Assembly (NCBI GenBank): GCA_965219875.1
Contig: CBDCOW010000001.1
Coordinates: 868,001-932,000, forward strand
DNA from: DAOUKH01 sp965219875
GTDB taxonomy: Bacteria > Chloroflexota > Dehalococcoidia > SHYB01
DNA length: 64,000 nt
Direction: 5' to 3'
Shown here: positions 10,600 through 19,487 of the stretch, piece by piece
How positions within the stretch are numbered: position 1 is the first letter of the stretch
How the letters are laid out: every line of letters starts with the position of its first letter
Notes under the pieces: generated by a model
Told to the model about the DNA's origin: nothing
Databases searched by the model: none
What the model saw: the letters and a program-made list of their open reading frames with translations, nothing else
Translations under genes and position numbers: made by a program

Positions 10600-11523
10600 T
10601 TAGGTGCAGCGGTAGTGGCGGTCCAGTTCCGAGGCGTAGCGGCGTCCCAGCGCGGCGCCCTCGGCTTCCAGCCATTCGGTGAACCGGGTGGAAGTGGTGG
10701 GCGGGTCAGCCGACGCCAGATGGCCCGCCAACAGGCCGTCGATTTCATCCCTGGTCAGCACCACATCCCGGACGAGCCAACCTACCACTCGGGCAGCCAG
10801 CAGCGCCACGGAAGGCCATACATGAATCAGTCGGGCTCGGCTGCCCACTCGTTGGGCTATAAGCCTTACCATTTCCTCGAACGTGAATGTCTCAGGACCC
10901 ACCGCGTCGAACACGACATTTTCGCTTCCCGATCCAGCATGCACGGCAAGCTGCGCAAGGTCGTCCACGGACACAGGCTGGATCGGATAGTCCCCGGACC
11001 CTCCAATGGGGACCACTGGAAACCGCCGCAGGAACCAGGCGATGTTGTTGATCAAGACATCGTCGGGGCTGAACAGCACTGTGGGCCGGATGATGGCGTA
11101 GGACAACCCGGACTGGTGAATTGCCTTCTCGACCAGCGCTTTGCCGCGGAAGTAAGGGAGCGGGGAGTCTTCCGAAGGGTTGGTGATGCTGATGTGGACG
11201 ATGCGCTTGACGCCGGCTTCGACCGCCGCTGCTATAAGGATGCGGGAGTTCTGAACGGCGGTCTCATGCGTAACTGCGCCGTGTGCGAAGCGAATCCAGT
11301 ACGTGTTTTGCAGTGTCACGGCTCCCTGAAGATGTTCCACCAAACTAGCGAAGTTGCCGAAGTCCAGCGGTAGCGCCTCCACTCGACTGCCGAAGGGGCT
11401 GCGGGAAGCGGGAGTGCGCGTTAGCGTCTTCACAATGCCGCCATGCTCCAGCAACTGGCGGGTGATGTACCTACCGGTGTGGCTAAAGGCCCCAGTGACG
11501 ACGCTGAGATCAGATTGGCTCAT
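10600..11523 (-). CDS. NAD(P)H-binding protein, NmrA-like atypical SDR
   Basis: 307-aa Rossmann protein. The N-terminus VVTGAFSHTGRYITRQLL is a GxxGxxG nucleotide-binding loop of the NmrA/NDUFA9-like type. ISITNPSEDSPLPYFRGKALVEKAI follows where classical SDRs carry Tyr-Lys; here the Tyr and Lys are spaced YFRGK, so catalysis is possible but not certain. ATG start. It is transcribed away from the VOC gene and shares the intergenic region 11524-11646 with it. Confidence 0.82.
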   Translation of the reverse strand: MSQSDLSVVTGAFSHTGRYITRQLLEHGGIVKTLTRTPASRSPFGSRVEALPLDFGNFASLVEHLQGAVTLQNTYWIRFAHGAVTHETAVQNSRILIAAAVEAGVKRIVHISITNPSEDSPLPYFRGKALVEKAIHQSGLSYAIIRPTVLFSPDDVLINNIAWFLRRFPVVPIGGSGDYPIQPVSVDDLAQLAVHAGSGSENVVFDAVGPETFTFEEMVRLIAQRVGSRARLIHVWPSVALLAARVVGWLVRDVVLTRDEIDGLLAGHLASADPPTTSTRFTEWLEAEGAALGRRYASELDRHYRCT

Positions 11524-11598
11524 CGCCGCTAGCCCCAGAGAAGCGCCTTGCGTTTCGTCCGTCTGCTACAAATAACGTAGGGCCTCTGCGCAGCACGG

Positions 11599-11604
11599 TA
11601 TACT
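11599..11604 (+). promoter_or_regulatory. candidate -10 element TATACT
   Basis: TATACT lies 42 nt before the ATG of the VOC gene, with GGGAGG as ribosome binding site between them. No convincing -35 is visible. Confidence 0.35.
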
Positions 11605-11646
11605 CACCGACATCCCGGCGCAAGCTCCGACTCCAGGGAGGCCTCG

Positions 11647-12087
11647 ATGATCAAGCGGCTCGACCACGTACACGTCGTCGCCAAGGACATGGACGCGAGC
11701 ATCGAGTTTTACACCAAAGCCCTTGGGTTCAGGCTATTGCGGCGGGTGCGGTTCGGCCCCGGCGGCGAGCGGCAACTGAGCTACGTCGGCCTCGGCGATA
11801 TGATGATCGAGCTGGTGCAGCCGGCCCACGACGGGGAGTTCCGGGGCACCGAGGCGCGCCCCATTGGCCTCTCGGTGGACGACCTCGACGAGGCGGTGGC
11901 GCAATTCAAGGCCAACGGCGTCGAGGTAGTGAACGAGGCGGCGCGCGGCTTCTCGTTCGGCGGGCGTCAGGCGGTGATACGGGACCCGAGCGGCCTCGTC
12001 ATCGAGGTGCGCCAATGGGATGAGTCGGACAGCCCTATGAGCGCGGACTGGGAGCCGTGGCGTGAGGACGTGAGCAAGGTCGTCTGA
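11647..12087 (+). CDS. VOC family protein (glyoxalase/dioxygenase fold)
   Basis: 146-aa metalloenzyme of the vicinal-oxygen-chelate superfamily. It has two paired beta-alpha-beta-beta-beta modules: the first begins LDHVHVVAKDMDASIEFYTKALGF, the second ends RDPSGLVIEVRQWD. Candidate metal ligands are His8, the Glu in DMMIELVQP and the Glu in VIEVRQ. GGGAGG upstream supports the start. Followed within 27 nt by an SMP-30 gene, so probably cotranscribed. Reaction unknown. Confidence 0.85.
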   Translation: MIKRLDHVHVVAKDMDASIEFYTKALGFRLLRRVRFGPGGERQLSYVGLGDMMIELVQPAHDGEFRGTEARPIGLSVDDLDEAVAQFKANGVEVVNEAARGFSFGGRQAVIRDPSGLVIEVRQWDESDSPMSADWEPWREDVSKVV

Positions 12088-12114
12088 TCGAGCACGCCGG
12101 AACGGAGGCGCCCC

Positions 12115-12948
12115 ATGCCCAACGTTGAAGTCTTTGCGACGGACCTTGATATTCCCGAAGGCCCGGCCTTCGACCGCGAGGGGAACCTGTACGTCGTGGA
12201 GCTTGGCGGCGGGTGCGTCTCGCGGATCACGACCGATGGCAGCGTGTCGACGCTGTGCGAGACCGGCGGCTTTCCGAACGGCGCCACCGTTGGGCCGGAC
12301 GGCGCGCTGTGGGTCGCCAACAACGGAGGGCCAGAGCACCCCGGCTGGGTGGAGCGGATCGACCTCACCACGGGGACGACCGAACACATCATTGAAGACC
12401 CATCGTTCGGCGGCTGCAACGACCTCGTCTTCGACGCCGAGGGGAACCTCTACTTCACCGACCCGCACGGCACGATGCGGAGGGACCGGCGGCCGGGCCA
12501 CGTCTACTTCTTTTCCAGCGAGCGGGAGCTCACTCGCATCGCGACCGACTACGCCTTTCCCAACGGCATCGGGATCAGCGACGACGGGGGGACGCTTCTC
12601 GTCGCGGAGACGATCTCGGGCATCGTCTGGGCGCACGAGATCAAGGCGCCGGGAAAGCTCGGGGAGCGGCGCACGTACGCCCAAATGCCGGAGGGGCACC
12701 TCCCGGACGGCTTCGCCTTCGACGCGGCGGGCAATCTGCTGGTGTGCGGCCACTTCGGCGGAGCCGTGACCGTCTTCGACGCCGAAGGGACCCGAATAGA
12801 CTCCATCGAGCCCTTGGACGAGCGTCTCACGAACCTGGCCTTCGGCGGGCCCGACTTTTCGACGCTCTATATCTGCGAGTCGGGTCTGAACAGGGTAGTC
12901 ACCGTGCCGTGGCATACGCCGGGCATGAAGCTCTTCCCGGACCGGTAG
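12115..12948 (+). CDS. SMP-30/gluconolactonase/LRE family protein
   Basis: 277-aa six-bladed beta-propeller hydrolase. Family signatures are IPEGPAFDREGNLYVVE at the N-terminus (metal-binding Glu), FPNGATVGPDGALWVANN, GGCNDLVFDAEGNLYFTDP, and FPNGIGISDDGGTLLVAET. Members hydrolyse lactones with a divalent metal. GGAGG precedes the ATG. Between a VOC protein and a double-hotdog hydratase, it fits a ring-cleavage or lactone-opening pathway, but the substrate is not evident. Confidence 0.87.
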   Translation: MPNVEVFATDLDIPEGPAFDREGNLYVVELGGGCVSRITTDGSVSTLCETGGFPNGATVGPDGALWVANNGGPEHPGWVERIDLTTGTTEHIIEDPSFGGCNDLVFDAEGNLYFTDPHGTMRRDRRPGHVYFFSSERELTRIATDYAFPNGIGISDDGGTLLVAETISGIVWAHEIKAPGKLGERRTYAQMPEGHLPDGFAFDAAGNLLVCGHFGGAVTVFDAEGTRIDSIEPLDERLTNLAFGGPDFSTLYICESGLNRVVTVPWHTPGMKLFPDR

Positions 12949-12955
12949 GGTGGCG

Positions 12956-14110
12956 ATGGGGGCGTTCGAGTGGGAGCGCGGCGAGGCGACGCCGGAGATG
13001 CTCGACTTCTACCGGCGGCACGTGGGTATGGAGTACGAGTGCGAGGGCTGGATCACCGAGGCCTCCCGCGACGCCATCCGCCACTTCGCCGAGGGCGTGG
13101 GCGACGACAACCCGCTCTACCTGGACCTCAGCTACGCGGCGGCCTCGCCCTACGGCGGGCTGATCGCGCCGCCCACCTTCCCCGACGTCTTCTCCAACAA
13201 GGGCTTCACTGCCGAGGACGGCTTCCGGCGGGGTCCGCTGCCCGGCCTCTTCGGCCTGTGGGCCGCGGACCGGTGGGAGTTCCACCGGCCGGTGCGCTTG
13301 GGCGATATACTGCGCTCGGTGTTCCGCATGGACTCAATCCGGGAGCGGCCCAGCGCCTTCGGCGGCACGGCCTACGAGCAGGTCGACCGGAACACCTACT
13401 ACAACCAGGACGGCGAACTGGTTGCGTCCTACGTCATTCTGCGCTTCAACTACGAGCGCGAGGCGGCGCGGGGCCGGGACAAGTACGGGGAGATGCAGCC
13501 GCACCGCTACACCGACGCCGAGATCGAGGCGATCGAGCGCGGCTACGAAGAGGAGCGCGCCCGCCGCCGCGGGGCCGAGGCGCTCTATTGGGAGGACATC
13601 ACGGTGGGTGACGCCGTCCCGCCCATCATCAAGGGGCCGCTCACGCTGACGCAGCTCATCGGCTTCGTGCTGGGATGGGGCTCGGCCTACTGCCAGGCGA
13701 ACCGTCTGGCCCACCAGTACGGCCAAGGCAATCCCCGCGCCGTCTTGATCAACCGGGAGTACAACATCAAGGACAACGTCGAGGGGGCGCACTGGGACGT
13801 GAGCCTGGCCCGCCAAAGCGGCTTCCCCGACGCCTACGACTTCGGCTGCATGCGCACGGCGTGGGCGGCGCACCTGCTCACCGACTGGGCCGGCGACCAC
13901 GGACGCATACGCCGCCTGGAGGTCCAGATACGCCGCCCGAACATCGTCGGCGACACGCAGTGGTTCCGAGGGCGCGTCGCGTCGAAGGGCCAGCCCGCCG
14001 ACGCTTCGGACGGCGCGGCGCCCGTCGATGTCGAGCTTTGGGCCGACAACCAGCGGGGCGAGACGACGACGGTGGGCTCGGCGACGGTGCTGCTACCGCG
14101 GAAAGGGTAG
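12956..14110 (+). CDS. MaoC-like double-hotdog dehydratase (FAS1_DH_region family)
   Basis: 384-aa protein with two hotdog domains in tandem. The N-terminal domain (about 25-165) has HFAEGVGDDNPLYLD and IAPPTFPDVF. The C-terminal domain (about 205-380) has LYWEDITVGDAVPPIIKGPLTLTQLIGF. The DDNPLY segment matches the MaoC hydratase active-site pattern. It likely hydrates or dehydrates a CoA thioester. A GTG at 12950 would add two residues; the ATG at 12956 is as likely. It starts 7 nt after the SMP-30 stop and ends the cluster. Confidence 0.82.
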   Translation: MGAFEWERGEATPEMLDFYRRHVGMEYECEGWITEASRDAIRHFAEGVGDDNPLYLDLSYAAASPYGGLIAPPTFPDVFSNKGFTAEDGFRRGPLPGLFGLWAADRWEFHRPVRLGDILRSVFRMDSIRERPSAFGGTAYEQVDRNTYYNQDGELVASYVILRFNYEREAARGRDKYGEMQPHRYTDAEIEAIERGYEEERARRRGAEALYWEDITVGDAVPPIIKGPLTLTQLIGFVLGWGSAYCQANRLAHQYGQGNPRAVLINREYNIKDNVEGAHWDVSLARQSGFPDAYDFGCMRTAWAAHLLTDWAGDHGRIRRLEVQIRRPNIVGDTQWFRGRVASKGQPADASDGAAPVDVELWADNQRGETTTVGSATVLLPRKG

Positions 14111-14125
14111 CACCGCCCGCGCGGG

Positions 14126-14440
14126 TTAGCCCTGCTCGGCGAAGACTTCGCGGGCGAGTTGCATGGCGTTGGCCACCGTCGGCCATCCTGAGTAGAAGGC
14201 GAGCTGGAGCCAGATCTCGCCGAGCTCCTCCTTCGTCAGGCCGTTGCGCAGCGCCCGACGGATGTGGCGCTTGAGCTGGTCGCCGCGGTACTGGGCCGTC
14301 AGCGCCGATACAACGACGATGCTCCGCTCGCGCGGCGAGAGAATCGGGCGCTCCCACACGTCGGCAAAGAGTATCTCGTCGGTGATTTCACGGAACCGGG
14401 GGCTGATATCGGAACGGTCGGGCCTTTCCTGCGTGGTCAT
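14126..14440 (-). CDS. carboxymuconolactone decarboxylase (CMD) family protein
   Basis: 104-aa all-helical protein of the CMD/AhpD fold. PILSPRERSIVVVSALTAQ and the C-terminal GLTKEELGEIWLQLAFYSGWPTVANAM match the PcaC-like branch rather than AhpD; the CxxC pair of AhpD is absent. It could decarboxylate a gamma-lactone from aromatic degradation. The Met at 14440 is chosen because GGAGG lies seven bases upstream. It is divergent from an amidohydrolase gene, and the two share an inverted translation-start sequence. Confidence 0.85.
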   Translation of the reverse strand: MTTQERPDRSDISPRFREITDEILFADVWERPILSPRERSIVVVSALTAQYRGDQLKRHIRRALRNGLTKEELGEIWLQLAFYSGWPTVANAMQLAREVFAEQG

Positions 14441-14552
14441 GGCGTCCTCCAAGAGTTCCCCTGAGCGGGGGTGTCGCCGCGCGCCGGTTGGGCCCACGGA
14501 CGCGGGTCATTATGATGCCAGGGCCGGGAGAGGCAAGGAGGACGCCATGACC
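14435..14552. repeat. 16-bp perfect inverted repeat embracing two divergent translation starts
   Basis: 14435-14450 and 14537-14552 are exact reverse complements. Each arm holds GGAGGACGCC followed by ATGACC, that is, the ribosome binding site, start codon and second codon of a divergent gene. Any readthrough RNA could fold the two arms together. Confidence 0.75.
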
Positions 14553-15671
14553 CGCGACTATCATGTCGTTTCAGTAGGGACGCACGTCAACCCGCTCCCC
14601 TCGATGTGGGCGGAGCGCATGGCTCCCGAATACCGCGACCGCGCTCCCAGGCCGGTGCGCAGGTCCGATCCCGAACTCGGTGAAGTCGAGACGCTCCTGT
14701 TCGAGGGGCGGGAGCAGCGCTTCAACCTGGTCTCCGCCGACGCTGGGCGTCCCTCGCCGGACGTCGTCCCGCAGGGGCGGACGTTCTCCGACGGCCTCCG
14801 CGGCGGCTGGGACCCGGCGGCGCGGCTCATCGACCAGGACACGGACGGGGTGGACGCCGACGTGATCTTCGACGGCGTCACCCCGCTCTCCACGCCCGAC
14901 CTCGATCTGAAGCACGCGATGATCCGAGCGTACAACGATTGGCTCGCCGACTTTTGCGGGGCCGCGCCCGACCGCCTGGTTGGGGTTGCCTACCTGCCGG
15001 TCTGGGACGCCGAGCTCGCCGCCGCCGAAGCGCGACGGGCACGCAGGTTGGGGCTACGCGGCGCGCTCGTCCCCACGATTCCGGGACGCGAGACGCCGTA
15101 CGCGATGCCGTCGGAGCATCAGTACAACAGCCCGCTCTGGGATCCGCTCTGGGACGCGCTGGAAGAGCTTGACATGCCGGCGCACATCCACGTCGACGGC
15201 GGCCCGCTGGCGAAGGAGTTCGCCGGCGACACCATCGTCCTCATGAGCGTCAACAAGGCGATGATGTGCGAGCCCATCACCATCCTCACCTGCTCCGGCG
15301 TGCTCGAACGCCACCCCAGGCTCCGGTTCGTCAGCGTGGAGAGCGGCGTGGGGTGGATGGCGTGGTTCGTCCCCTGGCTCGACCTGGTGTTCGAGCGCCA
15401 CCGCTACTACACCGGCTACGCCCTGAAAGAGCCGCCGAGCTACTACTTCCACCGCCAGGTCTACGGGACGTACATCCAGGACTTGGTAGGCGTGCGCACC
15501 CGCGACGTCACCGGCGTGGGCAACATCATGTGGGGCAACGACTATCCCCACGTCGACGGCATCTGGCCGGACTCGCAGGCGTCCATCGAGGAGCACATGG
15601 CCGGCGTCCCGGCCGAGGAGCGGCATGCGATCCTCGCCGGCAACGCCGTCAAGCTCTACGGTCTGGGGTAG
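14547..15671 (+). CDS. amidohydrolase family protein (amidohydrolase-2 type TIM barrel), paralogue 1
   Basis: 374-aa predicted metal-dependent hydrolase or decarboxylase of the ACMSD/amidohydrolase-2 group. Recognisable segments are NDWLADFCGAAPDRLVGVAYLP, PAHIHVDGG, RFVSVESGVGWMAWFV and the late WGNDYPHVDGIWPDS with the metal-site Asp. Unusually, the N-terminal motif reads VGTHVNP where paralogues have a DxH Asp. ATG with GGAGG upstream. An alternative long reading from 14244 would cross the divergent CMD gene and is rejected. Confidence 0.87.
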   Translation: MTRDYHVVSVGTHVNPLPSMWAERMAPEYRDRAPRPVRRSDPELGEVETLLFEGREQRFNLVSADAGRPSPDVVPQGRTFSDGLRGGWDPAARLIDQDTDGVDADVIFDGVTPLSTPDLDLKHAMIRAYNDWLADFCGAAPDRLVGVAYLPVWDAELAAAEARRARRLGLRGALVPTIPGRETPYAMPSEHQYNSPLWDPLWDALEELDMPAHIHVDGGPLAKEFAGDTIVLMSVNKAMMCEPITILTCSGVLERHPRLRFVSVESGVGWMAWFVPWLDLVFERHRYYTGYALKEPPSYYFHRQVYGTYIQDLVGVRTRDVTGVGNIMWGNDYPHVDGIWPDSQASIEEHMAGVPAEERHAILAGNAVKLYGLG

Positions 15672-15765
15672 GGTTGGTCAGGCGGGGGCGCGTTGACTCG
15701 CGAGACGCAGGTTCCACGGCCGAAGCAGCTGCTAAGGTAGGACGCTTACGGAGGAGCGGTGCACC

Positions 15766-16518
15766 GTGGATCAATTGACTGACTACAGCGATGAGCGAAA
15801 TAGAGGCTTCTGCATCCACTGCGGAGAATCGCTTGCCCATGTGGAATCAGACCGGGATCATGCTCCAACCAAGGCTCTCTTGAATCGCCGCTACCCGATG
15901 AACCTCCCCGTCGTACAAGTGTGCCGACGGTGCAATTGTGGATTCGCGGCAGATGAAGAGTATTTTGCGGCCTTAATCGGAGCGGTACTCAGCGGATCCA
16001 CAGAACCGCATCAGAACCGGGTTCCTACAGCCGCCCGCATTTTGGCCCATAGCCCCCGTTTACGAGAAAGTATCGATCGGGCGCAACATGTCCAAGGAAC
16101 TCTCTGGGGGAGCCCCCAAGTCCGTTGGGAGGCCGAACTCGAGAGAGTTAGCCGGGTGGTTCTCAAGAATGCGCGAGGGCACGTCTTCTATGAACTCGGC
16201 GAACTCGTTCTATGGTCACCTTCATACGTGGGATTCAGTCCAATCCCTGTGTTGTCAGCTGAACATTGGGCTCAATTCAACGAGGTGCCAAGCGGCCTGA
16301 ATTGGCCGGAGGTGGGCAGCAGGTCTATGCAGCGCATGGCAATCGGAGAAGGACAATTTGGAGGATGGGTTGAGGTCCAACGTGACGTGTACCGCTACGC
16401 CGTCATGCAGACCCCCGAGCAGATCCTCGTTAGAACCGTTATTCGTGACTACTTGGCGACGGAAGTATCATGGGATGAATCCGGGAGACTGACCCCGGCG
16501 GAGAACCTGCCGTGCTAG
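15766..16518 (+). CDS. HNH-like zinc-binding protein, 250 aa, lower GC than its neighbours
   Basis: The N-terminus has C16-x2-C19, then D31-H32, then C53-x2-C56 followed by Asn: the order seen in HNH/McrA-type nuclease fingers (CxxC, DH, CxxCN). The remaining 190 residues are not recognised. GTG start with GGAGGAG upstream. Base composition is visibly more A/T-rich than the flanking genes and codon choice differs, which suggests horizontal acquisition. It may be a nuclease of a defence or mobile element; no methylase or other partner is adjacent apart from the small overlapping ORF downstream. Confidence 0.6.
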   Translation: MDQLTDYSDERNRGFCIHCGESLAHVESDRDHAPTKALLNRRYPMNLPVVQVCRRCNCGFAADEEYFAALIGAVLSGSTEPHQNRVPTAARILAHSPRLRESIDRAQHVQGTLWGSPQVRWEAELERVSRVVLKNARGHVFYELGELVLWSPSYVGFSPIPVLSAEHWAQFNEVPSGLNWPEVGSRSMQRMAIGEGQFGGWVEVQRDVYRYAVMQTPEQILVRTVIRDYLATEVSWDESGRLTPAENLPC

Positions 16519-16649
16519 AACGCCCAAAGCCCGAATACCGGGTCATGCCGAATCACAGCGGGCTTGCGCCCGGAGTTGACCCACTGCGATTGAACCAGCT
16601 CAACGACCAACTTGAGGTCGAGGACTTCGGCGGGCCGAGCGCGGGTTGA
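16512..16649 (+). CDS. small ORF, 45 aa, overlapping the end of the HNH-like gene
   Basis: GTG at 16512 overlaps the stop of the preceding gene by 7 nt. The product contains DPLRLNQLNDQLEVEDF, which from memory resembles the N-terminal helix of some small antitoxins, then stops after GGPSAG. It may be a truncated antitoxin-like gene or a chance ORF. No clear ribosome binding site other than coupling. Confidence 0.3.
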   Translation: MLERPKPEYRVMPNHSGLAPGVDPLRLNQLNDQLEVEDFGGPSAG

Positions 16650-16682
16650 TCGTCGCGGGCGCTTAGGCGGCCTGGGTGCCGG

Positions 16683-17945
16683 TCAGGCGGGGGCGGGGGC
16701 TAGGACTTCGCCGTGGGTGTAGAGACGGCGGAGGGGTAGGTGGGCGAGACTGACGGCCAGGATGGCGAGGAACGAAAGTGCCGCGATAGTGAGCAGCACC
16801 GGTGCGCCGACGTCGTCGGCGAGGAAGCCGTTGACTAGGTTGAACAGGGCCATGACGCCGCCGAGGGAGACCATATAGACGCTCATGGCGCGGCCCCGGA
16901 TGGCGTCGGGGATGATCTCCTGAAGGAAGGCGGCGTTGAGCGCCATGAAGGCCGCCTGGGAGGCCCCCATGAAGAACGCACCGGTCAGCGCCGGCGCCAG
17001 ATTCGTGGAGAATGCGAGTCCCAGGGGACTAATGCCGCTTGCGACGCCGGTAACAAGAAGCCAGCGCCCCCGCGGCGCGGCGCTTCTTAGACCCGAGAGT
17101 CCCATCACGCCAACGAGCGATCCACCGCCTACCGCCATCATCAGGTAGCTGAAGCCGCCGTCGGCGTTGAGCCGTTCGGCGGAGAGCACGGGGAGCATCG
17201 ACTCGAAGGACATCGTCAGGGAGCAGTGGAAGAAGACGACGATCAGGAGCGGCCGTATGAACGGGTGCCCGACGACGTAGCGGAGGCCGGCGGTGAAGTT
17301 CCGCAGCCCGCTCTCTCCCGACGCCATCTCCCCGGTGGAGGTCGAATGGATGCGGCTGCTGGAGAACCAGGCTGCCGCGTAGAAGGCGGAGCAGATGGCG
17401 AAGGCCGCTCCCGGGGCATCGGACGCGAGGAGGCCGGCGACAAAACCCGCCCCTATGAGCCGTGACCCGTGGATCGTCGCCAAGTTCAACGCCACCGCGT
17501 TGAGGATGTGCGTCTTGGGCACGAGGTTGGGCAGCAGCGCTTGGGTTATGGGCATCTGGGCGGCGCGCACGCCGCCGTTGAAAAAGGCCAGCACGACGAG
17601 ATGCCAGGGCTCGATAACGTCGACGATGACCAGGGCGGCGAGCAGGATGTTGTGGGCAAGCTGCAGCGCGTAGACGTAGCCGAGGAGCCGGCGGCGCTGG
17701 AACTTATCGGCGAGAAACCCCGCGACCGGGGGAACTAGAAACAGCGGAATCATCGCGGCGAAGGTCGTGACGCCGACCCATAGCGACGAATCGGTTAGCT
17801 CGAAGACCAGCCAGCCTCGGGCAACGATGAGCGCCCACGCCGCGGCGTTCGCCGAGAGGCTGCTCATCCACAAGTTCCGATAGTCCCTGAACTGCAGCGA
17901 GGGTAGGAAGCGGTCCACGAAGCCTTGTGCGCCGGTCTCTTGCAT
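16683..17945 (-). CDS. MFS transporter (MFS_3/EntS-like exporter)
   Basis: 420-aa integral membrane protein with about 12 hydrophobic segments. The N-terminus FRDYRNLWMSSLSANAAAWA and the cytoplasmic loop GFLADKFQRRRLLGYVY are typical of the MFS_3 exporter branch (EntS-like). The second half begins after a polar linker near residue 210. A drug or metabolite efflux role is likely; the substrate is unknown. Divergent from the FAD oxidase gene, sharing the 92-bp region 17946-18037. Confidence 0.88.
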   Translation of the reverse strand: MQETGAQGFVDRFLPSLQFRDYRNLWMSSLSANAAAWALIVARGWLVFELTDSSLWVGVTTFAAMIPLFLVPPVAGFLADKFQRRRLLGYVYALQLAHNILLAALVIVDVIEPWHLVVLAFFNGGVRAAQMPITQALLPNLVPKTHILNAVALNLATIHGSRLIGAGFVAGLLASDAPGAAFAICSAFYAAAWFSSSRIHSTSTGEMASGESGLRNFTAGLRYVVGHPFIRPLLIVVFFHCSLTMSFESMLPVLSAERLNADGGFSYLMMAVGGGSLVGVMGLSGLRSAAPRGRWLLVTGVASGISPLGLAFSTNLAPALTGAFFMGASQAAFMALNAAFLQEIIPDAIRGRAMSVYMVSLGGVMALFNLVNGFLADDVGAPVLLTIAALSFLAILAVSLAHLPLRRLYTHGEVLAPAPA

Positions 17946-17990
17946 ATTCGCCGAACCTTACCGCCTCCACCCCCAAAGCGCCAGCGTGGG

Positions 17991-17996
17991 TATACT
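17991..17996 (+). promoter_or_regulatory. candidate -10 element TATACT
   Basis: TATACT 42 nt ahead of the TTG start of the FAD oxidase gene, with a purine-rich GGGGGAGG ribosome binding site in between. No good -35. Confidence 0.35.
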
Positions 17997-18037
17997 GTCG
18001 GACGAGCCGGCGCGCCGTTCGCCGGGGGAGGGCTGCT

Positions 18038-19471
18038 TTGACCGATCTCACGCCGCGCGCGCTTCTCGACGGCCTCGTCGATCCCGGCCGGGTGCGCCGG
18101 ACGGTCCCCGACCCCATCATCCGGGGCGTCACCTACAAGACCATCCGCATCCCCGCCGAGCTGAAGCAGACCGAGCCGATCACGCTCGTCGAGGTCGAGA
18201 GCGCCGGGGAAATCGCCGCCATCCTGAAGCGGGCCAACGAGGCGCACACGCCGGTCTACGTCCGCCAAGGGACGGGATGGGTGGCCCTCGACATCACCAG
18301 GCCGGAGCCGCCGGGGGCGCTCGTGCTCGACCTGCGCCGCCTGAACTGGATACGCCCCTCGCTCGATTCAGGGTACGTCGAGATCGGCCCTGCCGTCACG
18401 GAGCAGGCGTTGAACGCGGCGCTCGCCCCGCATGGCTTCGGCTACCCCGAGTTCGTCGGGCCGGTGACGTGGGGCGGCCTCGCCAGCATGAACACCAGCG
18501 GCCGCTCCGTCGACCCGCATTCCGGCAAGCCCGGGGACTACCTGATGGGCCTCGAAGTCGTGCTGCCCACCGGCGAGATCATCGAGACCGGCACCCGCTC
18601 GCCCCGCCGCCCCTGCGGCGTCGACCTCACCTGGCTCTTCGCCGGCTTCCAGGCCATGGCCGGAGTCATCACCAATCTCCGGCTGCGCCTCGTCCCCACG
18701 CCGCGCCACACCCGCTGGGGCGCCGCCTTCCTTCCCTCAGTCGAGTCCGCGGGCCGCACCGTCGGCCAACTCTACCGACGCGGCGTTCCACCTCCGCGGC
18801 TCATGGAGCTGCTCGACCAGCAGTTCCTCGAGCTCGGCGGCTTCGACAACCCCTCGTCGAACGTCGTTGTCTTGATCGGCACCGACGGCTTTACCGCCGA
18901 GGAGGCCGAGGCGAAACGCGACGCGATCTTCGAGATCGCCCGGGATCAGGGCGCGGCGCGGACGGACGCGATGACGCCCGACGAGTTCGAAGGATTCATG
19001 AGCTTCCGTGACGACCAGAGCGGCGGCGGCGGGACAAACCTCATCGAGGAGCTGGGCCTGTTCCCCCTCTTCGGCGGCGTGATGGACGGCCCTCTCGACG
19101 CGATGGTCCCCTGCATGGAGGCAGCGGGCCGCATGATCGACGAGGTCAGCGCCGAGGAGCCGGGTCTCTACGGCGTCCGGATCGGACACATCGGCGCGGG
19201 CACGTTCCACCCCGTCTTCTTCGCCCCCGACTCGTGGGAGTTCGACCGGCTCCGCTCGCTGGCAAAAGACATCCGGGCACGGATGCTCGCCCTCCAGACC
19301 GAGTTCGGCTGCACCACCGGCGAGCAGGGCATCTTCCCGCAGCACTACGAGTGGTTTCACCGCTACTACGGCCCCGAGTACACCGCGGCGGCAGCCCGCG
19401 TCCGCGACGCCCTCGACCCCCACGGCGTCCTGAACCCGGCGCGCTTCCAGCCTCCCGCCTTCAACGGCTGA
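18038..19471 (+). CDS. FAD-binding oxidase (PCMH/GlcD type)
   Basis: 477-aa flavoenzyme of the D-lactate/glycolate dehydrogenase and vanillyl-alcohol-oxidase superfamily. The FAD-binding PCMH domain runs from about residue 45 to 220: VYVRQGTGWVALD, EIGPAVTEQALNAALAPHGF, and WGGLASMNTSGRSVDPHSGKPGDYLMGLEVVLPTGEI. The C-terminal FAD-oxidase domain ends RDALDPHGVLNPARFQPP. TTG start at 18038, preferred because GGGGGAGG is about 6 nt upstream. No FeS subunit gene (GlcF) is adjacent, so it may act alone on a hydroxyacid or alcohol. Confidence 0.88.
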   Translation: MTDLTPRALLDGLVDPGRVRRTVPDPIIRGVTYKTIRIPAELKQTEPITLVEVESAGEIAAILKRANEAHTPVYVRQGTGWVALDITRPEPPGALVLDLRRLNWIRPSLDSGYVEIGPAVTEQALNAALAPHGFGYPEFVGPVTWGGLASMNTSGRSVDPHSGKPGDYLMGLEVVLPTGEIIETGTRSPRRPCGVDLTWLFAGFQAMAGVITNLRLRLVPTPRHTRWGAAFLPSVESAGRTVGQLYRRGVPPPRLMELLDQQFLELGGFDNPSSNVVVLIGTDGFTAEEAEAKRDAIFEIARDQGAARTDAMTPDEFEGFMSFRDDQSGGGGTNLIEELGLFPLFGGVMDGPLDAMVPCMEAAGRMIDEVSAEEPGLYGVRIGHIGAGTFHPVFFAPDSWEFDRLRSLAKDIRARMLALQTEFGCTTGEQGIFPQHYEWFHRYYGPEYTAAAARVRDALDPHGVLNPARFQPPAFNG

Positions 19472-19487
19472 GCGCCTCGCGCCGGTC

